From positions 62,001 to 126,000 of the forward strand of contig VGFT01000002.1 of NCBI GenBank assembly GCA_016868775.1: 64,000 bases of DNA. The letters run 5' to 3'. The position numbers and the translations under genes were made by a program. Source of the DNA: Bacteroidota bacterium. Its GTDB lineage: Bacteria; Bacteroidota; Bacteroidia; Chitinophagales; Chitinophagaceae. Below, one piece after another: positions 53,258 to 61,826 of this stretch; position 1 is the first letter of the stretch, and every line of letters starts with the position of its first letter. The notes below the pieces were generated by a model. That model was not told the origin of the DNA, ran no database searches, and saw only the letters and a list, made by a program, of their open reading frames with translations.

Positions 53258-55714
53258 CTCTATCTCATCCACAAACAACCACGCCTTATTTCCGGCACCG
53301 GCATTTCGAGCAGGGATGACACCTGCATTCTTGATGCTCACACGCAGATAACGTGCGTTCGTAGAAGAAAATCGGAGGATCAGTTTGTCGATGCGTTTCC
53401 GTTCATCGGTGGTGCTTTCTGGTGCCACCTCAATGGCTCGAAAGTCGGTTCCGTTATCACTGATCTCCAAGTTTATGCCGCTGGGTGGATGGATCCAGCT
53501 GGCTTTTTGTTCGAACGTATGAATCGTTGTTTTTTGAATTGACTGCAAACTGCCCAGATCGATGGTGGCTATACAATCGGTGCCGCTGAAGCCCAGAAAT
53601 TCCCGGCTGCGGGCCATTCCTTTTTCGTTCTGTATGCCGTTGACCAGTGTAAAGGCTCCGTCCCCATTATACTGTTTGGCCGGTGGGACAGTAAGGGTAA
53701 TATTTTTGCCGGTGGCTTTGTTAAAATGGAAGGTCTCTCGCACAACCATATTCAATCCGCCCACGTAGGACGAGGCGGAGGCCCGGGTATTGAAGGTGAT
53801 GGGCTGCGGACCTTTATAGGGCCAGATGGTATCCCAGTTGTTGTAATTGATGTAGATCGGTTCGGTGGATTTGCTTTCCAATTTCCAAAGCACCCCATTT
53901 TGATCGGGTGCGGGAATGATGGTGGAGCGAAGATCAAACAGGCCGGGACAATAATCGATGTTCATGGCCTCATAGCGTTTCAGTTGCGGCATCAGTCGTT
54001 TTTCAAAGAAGTTCCAATCCTGATAACGCTTCGGCGTCCAGAGAATTTCACTGAGTGCGGCGATCCGGGGAAAGATCATGTACTCGATCTTTTTGGGATT
54101 GGACATGTATTCGGTCCACACATTGGCTTGCGCCCCCAGAATAAATTTTTGTTGGTCAGCGGTCAGTTCTTTTGACAGGGGGTCGTAGGCATATACTTTT
54201 TCAATTGGATTAAAACCACCAATGAAAACAGAGTCTTCGTTCTCGCGTTGCCCGTTGTCGAAATAAAGCGGACTGCCCGGGGTCATGATCACATTGTGTT
54301 TTTGCTTGGCTGCTTCAATGCCTCCATGTTCTCCCCGCCAGCTCATGACAACGGCATTGGGAGCGAGTCCGCCTTCCAGGATCTCATCCCAACCGATCAT
54401 GATCTTACCCTTGCTGTTCAGGTATTTTTCGATGCGCTGAACAAAATAACTCTGTAATTCATGTTCGTCCCTCAGTTGGAATTCGACCCGACGTTGCTGG
54501 CAACGCGGACATTTCTTCCAATGGGTTTTGGGACACTCATCGCCACCAATGTGAAAATAGGTGGAAGGGAATAGCGCGATGACTTCATCGATCACGTCTT
54601 GCAGAAAAACAAATGTTGAGTCGTTTCCCGCGCAAAGCACGTCGTCGAACACACCCCAGGTTTCCTGTACGATCTTGATACGACCATTTTTCATCTCCTC
54701 GCGGCTTCTTTCGGAAAGCGGACTCTCCGGTAAGGGCGTTGGCAATTTAGGGAAGCAGCTGAGTTGGGGGTATGCTGCAATGGCCGCACTGCTATGACCC
54801 GGCATCTCGATCTCGGGGATCACTTCAATATAACGGGCGCCGGCATATTTTACCACTTCCTTGATCTCCTCCTGCGTGTAGAACCCTCCATAGTACTGGT
54901 TTGTGTTCGATGTACCTGGGTATCTTCCAACAATCGTGCCGTTTCGCCAGGCACCCACGCGGGTGAGTTCCGGATATTTTTTTATTTCGATCCGCCAGCC
55001 CTGATCCTCCGTCAAGTGCCAATGGAAGGTGTTGATCTTGTGGTAGGCCAGCCAATCGATGTATTGTTTGATGAAGGCCACGGGAAAGAAATGTCGACCT
55101 ACATCCAGGTGCATGCCCCGGTAGGCAAAACGAGGCTTATCGCCAATGCCCACGAACGGGAACTGATACGTATTATTGGCTTTTTTTTCCACCAGTTGCA
55201 ACAACGTTTGAATGCCGTTGAAAACCAATTGTGGACTATTGCCTTGCAATTGTATGCCTTGTGCATTCACCAGCAGCCGATAAAAATAATCGCCCGGGGT
55301 GTTGGGTTGGGGACCAATCAACCCCACCACTACGTTGGTGGCCGGCTCCGTTGCATTCGCTAATTGAACGCCATATTGCTGACGCAACTGTTGCAGGAGG
55401 TAAGGAATGATGAAGCTGCTATCGGCTTTTGGTAAAGAAATCTGCAGCCGTATTTTTTTGGGCATGGCCAACTTACCCTCTTGTACATAAACCTGACTGG
55501 GATAGGGGATGAGGTTCAACGCAGGGAGATCTTTCACTGGTATGGTGTCTGTGTAATTGTTGCCTACGCCATTGAGCTGATACGGATTTTGGGGATTTTC
55601 GGAGAAACTTACAGGGCCCTTATCGTTCTTACCTGCCAGTGGCGGTTTAGAACCATTTTGTGCAAAAAGAGTGGATGCGGTCAGGCAGAGGAGAAAGGGA
55701 AGTATTGATTTCAT
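53249..55714 (-). CDS. Secreted beta-N-acetylhexosaminidase, glycoside hydrolase family 20
   Basis: 821 residues. Signal peptide (ILPFLLCLTASTLFAQNG), an N-terminal GH20b-type domain, then the catalytic barrel: RGMHLDVGRHFFPVAFIKQY, FHWHLTEDQGWRIEIKKYPE, YIEVIPEIEMPGHSSAAIAA, and the catalytic Asp-Glu pair in YFHIGGDECPKTHWKKC near residue 390. IMIGWDEILEGGLAPNAVVM and AQANVWTEYMSNPKKIEYMI also fit. About 220 C-terminal residues form beta-sandwich domains (a chitobiase-like or F5/8-like domain). It releases terminal GlcNAc or GalNAc from chitin oligomers or glycans. The nagB fusion gene lies 78 bp downstream. Confidence 0.95.
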   Translation of the reverse strand: MKSILPFLLCLTASTLFAQNGSKPPLAGKNDKGPVSFSENPQNPYQLNGVGNNYTDTIPVKDLPALNLIPYPSQVYVQEGKLAMPKKIRLQISLPKADSSFIIPYLLQQLRQQYGVQLANATEPATNVVVGLIGPQPNTPGDYFYRLLVNAQGIQLQGNSPQLVFNGIQTLLQLVEKKANNTYQFPFVGIGDKPRFAYRGMHLDVGRHFFPVAFIKQYIDWLAYHKINTFHWHLTEDQGWRIEIKKYPELTRVGAWRNGTIVGRYPGTSNTNQYYGGFYTQEEIKEVVKYAGARYIEVIPEIEMPGHSSAAIAAYPQLSCFPKLPTPLPESPLSERSREEMKNGRIKIVQETWGVFDDVLCAGNDSTFVFLQDVIDEVIALFPSTYFHIGGDECPKTHWKKCPRCQQRRVEFQLRDEHELQSYFVQRIEKYLNSKGKIMIGWDEILEGGLAPNAVVMSWRGEHGGIEAAKQKHNVIMTPGSPLYFDNGQRENEDSVFIGGFNPIEKVYAYDPLSKELTADQQKFILGAQANVWTEYMSNPKKIEYMIFPRIAALSEILWTPKRYQDWNFFEKRLMPQLKRYEAMNIDYCPGLFDLRSTIIPAPDQNGVLWKLESKSTEPIYINYNNWDTIWPYKGPQPITFNTRASASSYVGGLNMVVRETFHFNKATGKNITLTVPPAKQYNGDGAFTLVNGIQNEKGMARSREFLGFSGTDCIATIDLGSLQSIQKTTIHTFEQKASWIHPPSGINLEISDNGTDFRAIEVAPESTTDERKRIDKLILRFSSTNARYLRVSIKNAGVIPARNAGAGNKAWLFVDEIEVE

Positions 55715-55761
55715 TCCAACATGTTTGGAACGCTAAATGTACGATTAATCTCTATCGGCTG

Positions 55762-56637
55762 TCAATCGTCGAGCAGGCCGAATTTCCCGGTGTTGAAATC
55801 CTGTATAGCCTGCTCGATTTCGCTCCAATGATTCATCAAAAAGGGGCCATAGGCGGCAATGGGTTCATCGAGGGGCTCGCCCGATAAGACTAAGATCACT
55901 ACGTCGGTTGAAGCTACTACCGAAACGGACTCTCCGTCGTGTTGAAACAACACAAAATGATCCGGAGAAATCGAGGTGCCGTTCAGTTCGGCAGCGCCTT
56001 GAATCATCAGAAATGCCGTGTTGTAATGCGCCGGAAGATCCAATTCTAAGGTTGCGCCCGCCCGCAATTTCAAATTGTACATTTCGATGGGTGTGAACGT
56101 GCGGGCAGGACCACGAGTGCCCCTGAAATTTCCAGCAATTATTTCCACAACCCCATTTTGATCCGGAAGTAGATGCTTGCCCATCAGTTGATGGGTGATC
56201 TCTTGGTAAGCGGGCGGATCCATTTTGTGTTTGGCCGGCAGATTTACCCAAATCTGCACCATTTGAAAAAGCCCACCGCTTCTGCTAAAACTTTCCTCAT
56301 GATACTCCTTATGAAGCAACCCCGAAGCAGCCGTCATCCATTGCACGTCTCCTTCCCCAATTACTCCGTGGTGTCCGGCCGAATCGTGGTGTGCGATCCG
56401 TCCTTTGTAGGCGATGGTCACCGTTTCAAACCCTCGATGCGGATGAACCCCCACGCCCCGCGGCGTATCGGTCGGCGGAAACTCCACTTTCGAGCCATAA
56501 TCCAACAAGAAAAAAGGACTCATTCGCTGCTTTCCCAACCGGCCATCACCCGGTAAAAAGGAATGTACGCGAAACCCATCTCCCACCATATGGGGCGGCG
56601 GGGGAGCTAATACCTTTTCAATCGTTTTAATAGCCAT
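55762..56637 (-). CDS. Pirin family bicupin protein
   Basis: 291 residues. Pirin N-terminal cupin: FLLDYGSKVEFPPTDTPRGV, GVHPHRGFETVTIAYKGRIA, HHDSAGHHGVIGEGDVQWMT, AASGLLHKEYHEE, which supply the metal-binding His/Glu residues. The C-terminal pirin domain (FTPIEMYNLKLRAGATLELD, LVLSGEPLDEPIAAYGPFLM) follows. Family members include quercetin dioxygenases and redox sensors; the substrate here is unknown. Confidence 0.92.
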   Translation of the reverse strand: MAIKTIEKVLAPPPPHMVGDGFRVHSFLPGDGRLGKQRMSPFFLLDYGSKVEFPPTDTPRGVGVHPHRGFETVTIAYKGRIAHHDSAGHHGVIGEGDVQWMTAASGLLHKEYHEESFSRSGGLFQMVQIWVNLPAKHKMDPPAYQEITHQLMGKHLLPDQNGVVEIIAGNFRGTRGPARTFTPIEMYNLKLRAGATLELDLPAHYNTAFLMIQGAAELNGTSISPDHFVLFQHDGESVSVVASTDVVILVLSGEPLDEPIAAYGPFLMNHWSEIEQAIQDFNTGKFGLLDD

Positions 56638-56743
56638 ACAGGAGATAAATGTAGATAATAATGTTTAAACATCAAAATAGTTCTACAACCAAATGCGCCA
56701 TCAATCAAATTTGTTAATGTACTTTCGGATACAATATTTTAAC

Positions 56744-57775
56744 ATGTTGAACAGGAGAAAGTTTATCTCGGGATCGGCACTGGGTTCCGTTGGGTTGTTG
56801 CTTGGCAAAGAGGTGCATTCGGCTTCTATCCAGGGTGCGCCCGACAGCCCTATAGTGGTTTCTACCTGGGATGTGGGATTGGATGCCAACCGGGCTGCCT
56901 GGGAGGTGTTAAGCAGAGGCGGAATCGCGTTGGATGCGGTGGAGCAGGGTGTACGGATAACGGAAGATTCCTTGAACTGTTGTGTGGGGCTGGGGGGCAA
57001 TCCGGATCGCGATGGATTTGTAACGCTCGATGCCTGCATCATGGATGCGCATGGAAACTGTGGCAGTGTGGCCTTTTTGGAGCGCATCAAACATCCGATC
57101 TCTGTGGCCAGAAGGGTTATGGAAAAAACCCCGCATGTAATGCTGGTTGGGATAGGCGCACAGCAATTCGCCTTGGAAGAGGGATTCAAACTCGAGTCAG
57201 GTACCTTGTCAGAGGATGCGCAACGCGCGTATGAACAATGGCTTGAGAAATCGAATTACAGACCCCCCGAAAAAAATATTGAGAATAAAAAGCAGCACGG
57301 TCCCTTTGCCCCCACACGGTTAGCCAATGGCGATTGGAATCATGATACCATTGGAATGTTGGCATTGGATCAGCAGAGAAACCTGAGCGGTAGTTGTACC
57401 ACCAGTGGCGCGGGATTTAAAATGCGGGGACGCGTGGGTGATTCCCCGCTGATCGGTTCGGGTTTGTATGTCGACAATGAAGTGGGTGCTTGTACTGCCA
57501 CCGGCCAAGGGGAGGAGATCATCCGCATCGCCGGTGCTCACCTGGTAGTAGAATTTATGCGCAGCGGATTGACACCGGAACAATCCTGCAAAAAAGCGAT
57601 CGAACGCTTTGTTAAGCTGCGAACGAATAAGCTGGCCGAGTTACAAGTTTGTTTTTTGGCGATCGATCGTGCTGGAAATTTCGGGGGGTACTCCCTTCGC
57701 CCGGGTTTCACCTATGCGGTACGTTCGCGTCACGAAGAAAAAATTTATAAATCAACCAGCTGGTTCGATTCATGA
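56744..57775 (+). CDS. Glycosylasparaginase / isoaspartyl peptidase family Ntn-hydrolase, exported
   Basis: 343 residues from ATG 56744. The N-terminus NRRKFISGSALGSVGLLLG looks like a Tat-type signal (RRKF). Family marks: PIVVSTWDVGLDANRAAWEV, GGIALDAVEQGVRITEDSLN, VGLGGNPDRDGFVTLDACIM, HGNCGSVAFLERIKHPISVA, and the autoprocessing site NHDTIGMLALDQQRNLSGSC, where the Thr becomes the new N-terminal nucleophile. It most resembles N4-(beta-N-acetylglucosaminyl)-L-asparaginases, which cut GlcNAc from Asn of N-glycans; that suits the nearby GH20 and nagB genes. Confidence 0.9.
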   Translation: MLNRRKFISGSALGSVGLLLGKEVHSASIQGAPDSPIVVSTWDVGLDANRAAWEVLSRGGIALDAVEQGVRITEDSLNCCVGLGGNPDRDGFVTLDACIMDAHGNCGSVAFLERIKHPISVARRVMEKTPHVMLVGIGAQQFALEEGFKLESGTLSEDAQRAYEQWLEKSNYRPPEKNIENKKQHGPFAPTRLANGDWNHDTIGMLALDQQRNLSGSCTTSGAGFKMRGRVGDSPLIGSGLYVDNEVGACTATGQGEEIIRIAGAHLVVEFMRSGLTPEQSCKKAIERFVKLRTNKLAELQVCFLAIDRAGNFGGYSLRPGFTYAVRSRHEEKIYKSTSWFDS

Positions 57776-57776
57776 G

Positions 57777-58508
57777 ATGATGACCGATCCCCATATTATA
57801 CTTGAGATCGCCACCGCCGATTTAGAAACGACCCGTCAGGCCATTGCCGGTGGGGCTGACCGCATCGAGCTTTGCGCCAATTTGGGAGAAGGCGGCACCA
57901 CGCCGGCTTATGGTACGATGCGCATCTGCCGAGAACGTTTCTCGGTGCCAATTTTTCCAATCATTCGTCCCCGTGCCGGCGACTTCCTATACACCGATGA
58001 TGAATTTCGGACCATGCAGTTGGAAGTGGAACTGGCTCGCTCAATGGGATTTGAAGGCGTGGTCATCGGTTTGTTGTTGTCCGATGGACAAATCGATCTC
58101 CACCGAACCGCCCGGCTGCGCGAACTTGCCTACCCGATGGAGTGCACCTTTCACCGGGCCTTCGATCGGTGTCTGGATCCCAACCAAGCACTGGAGGATT
58201 TGATAAATATTGGAGTGAACCGGATCCTGACCTCCGGACAGCATTTGACAGCCCCGGAAGGCGTGTCCTGCATCGCTCAACTTCAGCAACAAGCCAACGA
58301 ACGGATTATCATTATGCCGGGCAGCGGTGTACGCCCCGAGAACATTCAAGCCCTGCGTGCGAAAACAGGCTGTATAGAATTTCATACCTCCTTGCGCGTC
58401 TGGAAAGAAAGCCAAATGCAATTCCGGCATCCAAATTTTTCAGGTGCGCAGGAGTCTTACCTGAATCCAGATATTAATGAGGCAGAAGTGAGGAAGATGA
58501 AGGAATGA
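57777..58508 (+). CDS. cutC: CutC family protein
   Basis: 243 residues from ATG 57777 (an ATG-ATG pair). TIM-barrel CutC pattern: LEIATADLETTRQAIAGGAD, RIELCANLGEGGTTPAYGTM, IFPIIRPRAGDFLYTDDEFR, GFEGVVIGLLLSDGQIDLHR, CTFHRAFDRCLDPNQALEDL and INIGVNRILTSGQHLTAPEG. It was once called a copper homeostasis protein, but that role is disputed and an enzymatic role is likely. It starts one base after the preceding gene's stop. It is followed by a GTTTAG element. Confidence 0.92.
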   Translation: MMTDPHIILEIATADLETTRQAIAGGADRIELCANLGEGGTTPAYGTMRICRERFSVPIFPIIRPRAGDFLYTDDEFRTMQLEVELARSMGFEGVVIGLLLSDGQIDLHRTARLRELAYPMECTFHRAFDRCLDPNQALEDLINIGVNRILTSGQHLTAPEGVSCIAQLQQQANERIIIMPGSGVRPENIQALRAKTGCIEFHTSLRVWKESQMQFRHPNFSGAQESYLNPDINEAEVRKMKE

Positions 58509-58519
58509 ATGAATGTTTG

Positions 58520-58615
58520 TTTAGTAAATAGGGTTTAGCGTTTAGGTATTCTTGTATCATTTGTTACAATTGTATCGTTTAGGAGCTAAACACTAAACGC
58601 TGTTCCCTAAACCCT
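58520..58615. repeat. GTTTAG inverted-repeat element, copy 7
   Basis: Between convergent stops. Left arm GTTTAGTAAATAGGGTTTAG and on, AT-rich core, right arm CTAAACACTAAACGCTGTTC and on. The right end is three bases from the convergent gene's stop codon. Confidence 0.9.
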
Positions 58616-58618
58616 TCT

Positions 58619-59491
58619 TCAGAATTTTTTACTCTCTAAATACTGCAAACTCGCAACGACAGATTCCAATGGACCAGCTCCGTAATTCGCTTCTTGCTCC
58701 ACGATCAATTCTTTTAATCCCTTATCTCTTCCGGCGAGGAGGATCGATTTAAAGTCGATGTGGCCAGTACCGATTACCACGGAATTTTTTGATTCGTCGG
58801 CTACGGGTTTTTTGGTTCGGTCTTTGATGTGTGCCAAGCGGAAGCGATTGGGATATCGTTCAAACCATTCGATGGGATCGGCTCCGGCAGCCACCACCCA
58901 GAAAATATCCATTTCAAAATCGACCAGGTTCCGGTCGGTGTATTCGATCAGTATCTGTTGCGGAATCTCTCCTTCCAATTCTTTGAACGAGTAATCATGA
59001 TTGTGGTATCCAAATCGAAGTCCATTTTTTTTGCAAATGGTTCCCATTTGGTTGAATCGTTCCGCTGCTTTTTTGAAATCATCGATCGTTTTTTGGGGTC
59101 CCAGCCACGGACACAAGACATATGTAACACCGGCCTCTGCCGCCTCTGCAACTTTGGTCTCGAAGCGATCAAACACATTGCAATGGATCGAGGGCATCGA
59201 AAGTCCATGGCTTCTCAGAAATGCAGAAAACTCTTTGGGGGTTTTACCCCAGTACACTCCTGTTGGTCCTTCAAAACTCTCCACCGATCCATATCCGCTT
59301 TCACCTAGTTTGGCGATCAGTCCCCAAGGGTCTTTCCCAAGTATATCGCGAAGCGACCACAGTTGTACCCCGTATTTTCTTACTTTTCCCCGACTGAGCC
59401 AGTTGGCGGCGTATCCGGATAGGGAGGAAAGCAATAACCCGCTTCCAACTAAAGCCGATTGGCGGATGAATGTTCGACGAGGATATTTCAT
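58619..59491 (-). CDS. Exported sugar phosphate isomerase/epimerase-like TIM-barrel protein
   Basis: 290 residues. Tat-type signal (YPRRTFIRQSALVGSGLLLS). AP-endonuclease-2-like TIM barrel: KYGVQLWSLRDILGKDPWGL, GYGSVESFEGPTGVYWGKTP, TYVLCPWLGPQKTIDDFKKA, FGYHNHDYSFKELEGE, FEMDIFWVVAAGADPIEWFE and RLAHIKDRTKKPVAD. The metal-binding Glu, His and Asp residues of this fold are visible. Last gene of a five-gene operon. Probably acts on an oxidised sugar or its hydrolysis product in the periplasm. Confidence 0.88.
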   Translation of the reverse strand: MKYPRRTFIRQSALVGSGLLLSSLSGYAANWLSRGKVRKYGVQLWSLRDILGKDPWGLIAKLGESGYGSVESFEGPTGVYWGKTPKEFSAFLRSHGLSMPSIHCNVFDRFETKVAEAAEAGVTYVLCPWLGPQKTIDDFKKAAERFNQMGTICKKNGLRFGYHNHDYSFKELEGEIPQQILIEYTDRNLVDFEMDIFWVVAAGADPIEWFERYPNRFRLAHIKDRTKKPVADESKNSVVIGTGHIDFKSILLAGRDKGLKELIVEQEANYGAGPLESVVASLQYLESKKF

Positions 59492-59502
59492 GATCTTTTA
59501 AT

Positions 59503-60063
59503 TTATTCAGCCCAGGCTTTATCTCCTTTGGTGTAGGGAAGAGCACCGTCATAGCGACCAGGAATGGGAACGTAGCGCAGGGTTTCGGTCATCCCGGTTT
59601 TGGAGGTAAAAAATCCCCACAGCGTCAGCTGCTTCATCATCGTGTAATAATGAACGGGCTTCTCCTTTGCTTTTGTTTCGTTGTAGGCCTTGGCCTCTTT
59701 TTCCAATCGAACCAGCAGCTCGTGTCGTTGTGTGGGGTTCGATTTCGTGAAATTTTTTCCGTGCACTTGCTGACAAGCTTGCTCCAGCGATTCCATTCCG
59801 GTCTTGAATGCGGTTTGTTGATCGGTCGTATAGCAATCGCGCACCATTACATTCATGAATTTCCCCACTTCAGCCGCTTTTGCTCCCGGGGTATTGGTCG
59901 CCGGCAGAATGGTTTCACCGATCTCATCCAACAACGCCAGCTGGGTTTTGGTTAATCCGCCGGTAGTTCCGTTCGGCGAGCAACCCGACAAAAAGAAATC
60001 TGCACCCACCACGGCGGCGCCGGTCAACAGAGCAATTTGTTTGAGGTATACTCTTCTGTCCAT
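59503..60063 (-). CDS. Gluconate 2-dehydrogenase subunit 3-like protein
   Basis: 186 residues. Tat/lipoprotein-type N-terminus (DRRVYLKQIALLTGAAVVGA, then LSGCSPNG). The domain shows TKTQLALLDEIGETILPATN, TPGAKAAEVGKFMNVMVRDC and the end SKTGMTETLRYVPIPGRYDG. Such small subunits partner the FAD-containing GMC dehydrogenase and help export it in folded form by the Tat system. The GMC gene is immediately upstream (22 bp gap), which supports one complex. Confidence 0.9.
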   Translation of the reverse strand: MDRRVYLKQIALLTGAAVVGADFFLSGCSPNGTTGGLTKTQLALLDEIGETILPATNTPGAKAAEVGKFMNVMVRDCYTTDQQTAFKTGMESLEQACQQVHGKNFTKSNPTQRHELLVRLEKEAKAYNETKAKEKPVHYYTMMKQLTLWGFFTSKTGMTETLRYVPIPGRYDGALPYTKGDKAWAE

Positions 60064-60085
60064 GTGTTTGAATTGATGAGATGAA

Positions 60086-61768
60086 TTAAATATTCCCTTT
60101 TTTGAGTTCGGTTACGGCAAAATCAGCCGCCCGGGCAGTCATGGCCATATAGGTGAGAGATGGGTTCACGCAGGAAGCACTAGCCATACAAGCCCCGTCG
60201 GTCACAAATACATTTTGCGCATCCCATACCTGATTGTTTCCATTAAGTACCGAGGTTTTGGGGTCTTTTCCCATACGAGCCGTTCCCATTTCATGGATTC
60301 CCATTCCAAACTCATATCCGTAATCGTATGTATTTACCTCTTTTACGCCCGCGGCGGTTAGCATTTCCGCGGCATCGTTCATCATATCGATGCGCATTTT
60401 CTTTTCATTGTCCTTGATCTCTACATCCATGTTGAGTACGGGCAGCCCCCATTTGTCTTTCACCTTTCGGTTCAGGGAAATCTTGTTATCGTGGTAGGGA
60501 ATTACTTCCCCGAATCCCATGATGCCCATTCCCCAGGTATCGGCGGGCACGCTAAGCGCGTCTTTTAGATCAGCGCCAATGGTGAATTCGGCAACGTGGG
60601 CGCCTCTGCCCCGACCGGCGCCTCCCTGATAACCAAAGCCGCGAACATAATCCCGTTTGTCGTTGTACACGTTTCGGAAGCGCGGAACGTAAATGCCGGT
60701 GGGTCGGCGTCCGTACTCGTATTTATCCGCAAAACCATCTACCCGGCCACTTGCTCCGCAACGAAAGTGGTGGTCCATCACATTATGTCCCAACTCGCCG
60801 CTGCTGCTGCCTAGTCCCTCTGGCCAAATTTCATTTGCCGAGTTCATCAGGATCCAAGTCGAGTTGAACGCCGAGGCGCAGAGGAAAATGATCTTGGCGT
60901 TGAAGGTATAAGTCTTGTTATCGGTAGCATCCAGCACTTCCACACCGGAAGCTTTTTTCGTGTTCTTATCATAGTTCACCTGCGTCACGATCGAGAAGGG
61001 ACGCAGGGTCAAATTGCCGGTTTTCATTGCGGCTGGGAGGGTGGCCGATTGCGTACTGAAGTAGGCGCCAAAGGGACAACCGCGCCAGCATCGGTTGCGG
61101 TATTGACAATTGATTCGGTCGTGATGCGGCTGAGTGATGTTGGCACTTCGTCCGATAAACATGTGCCGTTGGTTCTTATAATGGTTTTTGATCTTGGCTG
61201 CCACGTCTTTTTCGACAATGTTCATCTCTATGGCCGGCATAAAATCACCGTCGGGTAAAACATCCAATCCCTCTAAACTTCCCTGTATCCCCGCAAACTT
61301 TTCGGCATAACTGTACCAGAGGGCCATGTCTTCGTAACGGATAGGCCAATCTACCCCAATACCCTCTTTGGCATTTGCTTCGAAATCCCACTTGTTGAAC
61401 CGATAGCTCTGCCGGCCCCACATCAACGACCGGCCTCCTACATGATATCCGCGAAACCAGGAGAAGGGTTTGGTTTCGGTGTAAGGCGATTCCTTGTCCT
61501 TCACCCAATAATCCAACACCGTTTCGTTGAGCGGGTAGTCTCGCTTGAGCACCGGATACTGTTGGATCATTTCCTGCGTAGGCATCAAGCCGCGGTGCGG
61601 AAACTCCCAGGGGTCTTTGTTTGCATTGACATAATCCTTGATGTGTTCAATGTTTCTTCCCCGCTCCAGCAATAGCACTTTCAGTCCTTTTTCAGTGAGT
61701 TCTTTGGCGGCCCATCCTCCGCTGATTCCGGAGCCCACCACGATGGCGTCGTATTGTTGGGTTGACAT
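60086..61768 (-). CDS. GMC family FAD-dependent oxidoreductase (sugar dehydrogenase large subunit-like)
   Basis: 560 residues. N-terminal Rossmann FAD motif DAIVVGSGISGGWAAKELTE, GLKVLLLERGRNIEHIKDYV; the GMC block HVGGRSLMWGRQSYRFNKWD; a cysteine cluster NCQYRNRCWRGCPFGAYFS that may bind an Fe-S centre as in fructose and gluconate dehydrogenases; and the C-terminal HEMGTARMGKDPKTSVL with CVNPSLTYMAMTARAADFA. It has no signal peptide of its own, so it likely travels with the Tat-borne small subunit. It should oxidise a sugar or glycoside and pass electrons to a cytochrome c or other carrier not seen here. Confidence 0.92.
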   Translation of the reverse strand: MSTQQYDAIVVGSGISGGWAAKELTEKGLKVLLLERGRNIEHIKDYVNANKDPWEFPHRGLMPTQEMIQQYPVLKRDYPLNETVLDYWVKDKESPYTETKPFSWFRGYHVGGRSLMWGRQSYRFNKWDFEANAKEGIGVDWPIRYEDMALWYSYAEKFAGIQGSLEGLDVLPDGDFMPAIEMNIVEKDVAAKIKNHYKNQRHMFIGRSANITQPHHDRINCQYRNRCWRGCPFGAYFSTQSATLPAAMKTGNLTLRPFSIVTQVNYDKNTKKASGVEVLDATDNKTYTFNAKIIFLCASAFNSTWILMNSANEIWPEGLGSSSGELGHNVMDHHFRCGASGRVDGFADKYEYGRRPTGIYVPRFRNVYNDKRDYVRGFGYQGGAGRGRGAHVAEFTIGADLKDALSVPADTWGMGIMGFGEVIPYHDNKISLNRKVKDKWGLPVLNMDVEIKDNEKKMRIDMMNDAAEMLTAAGVKEVNTYDYGYEFGMGIHEMGTARMGKDPKTSVLNGNNQVWDAQNVFVTDGACMASASCVNPSLTYMAMTARAADFAVTELKKGNI

Positions 61769-61774
61769 GTATGA

Positions 61775-61826
61775 ACGAGTTTGAAGAGTTTAAGAAGTTT
61801 GAAGAGTTTGAGAAGTTTGAAGAGTT
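61775..61826. repeat. AGTTTGAAG-family tandem repeat before the GMC gene
   Basis: Six degenerate units of period 9 (AGTTTGAAG, AGTTTAAGA, AGTTTGAAG). It spans nearly all of the 56-bp gap between the hydroxypyruvate isomerase-like gene (whose TAA at 61825-61827 it touches) and the GMC start codon. Confidence 0.85.
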
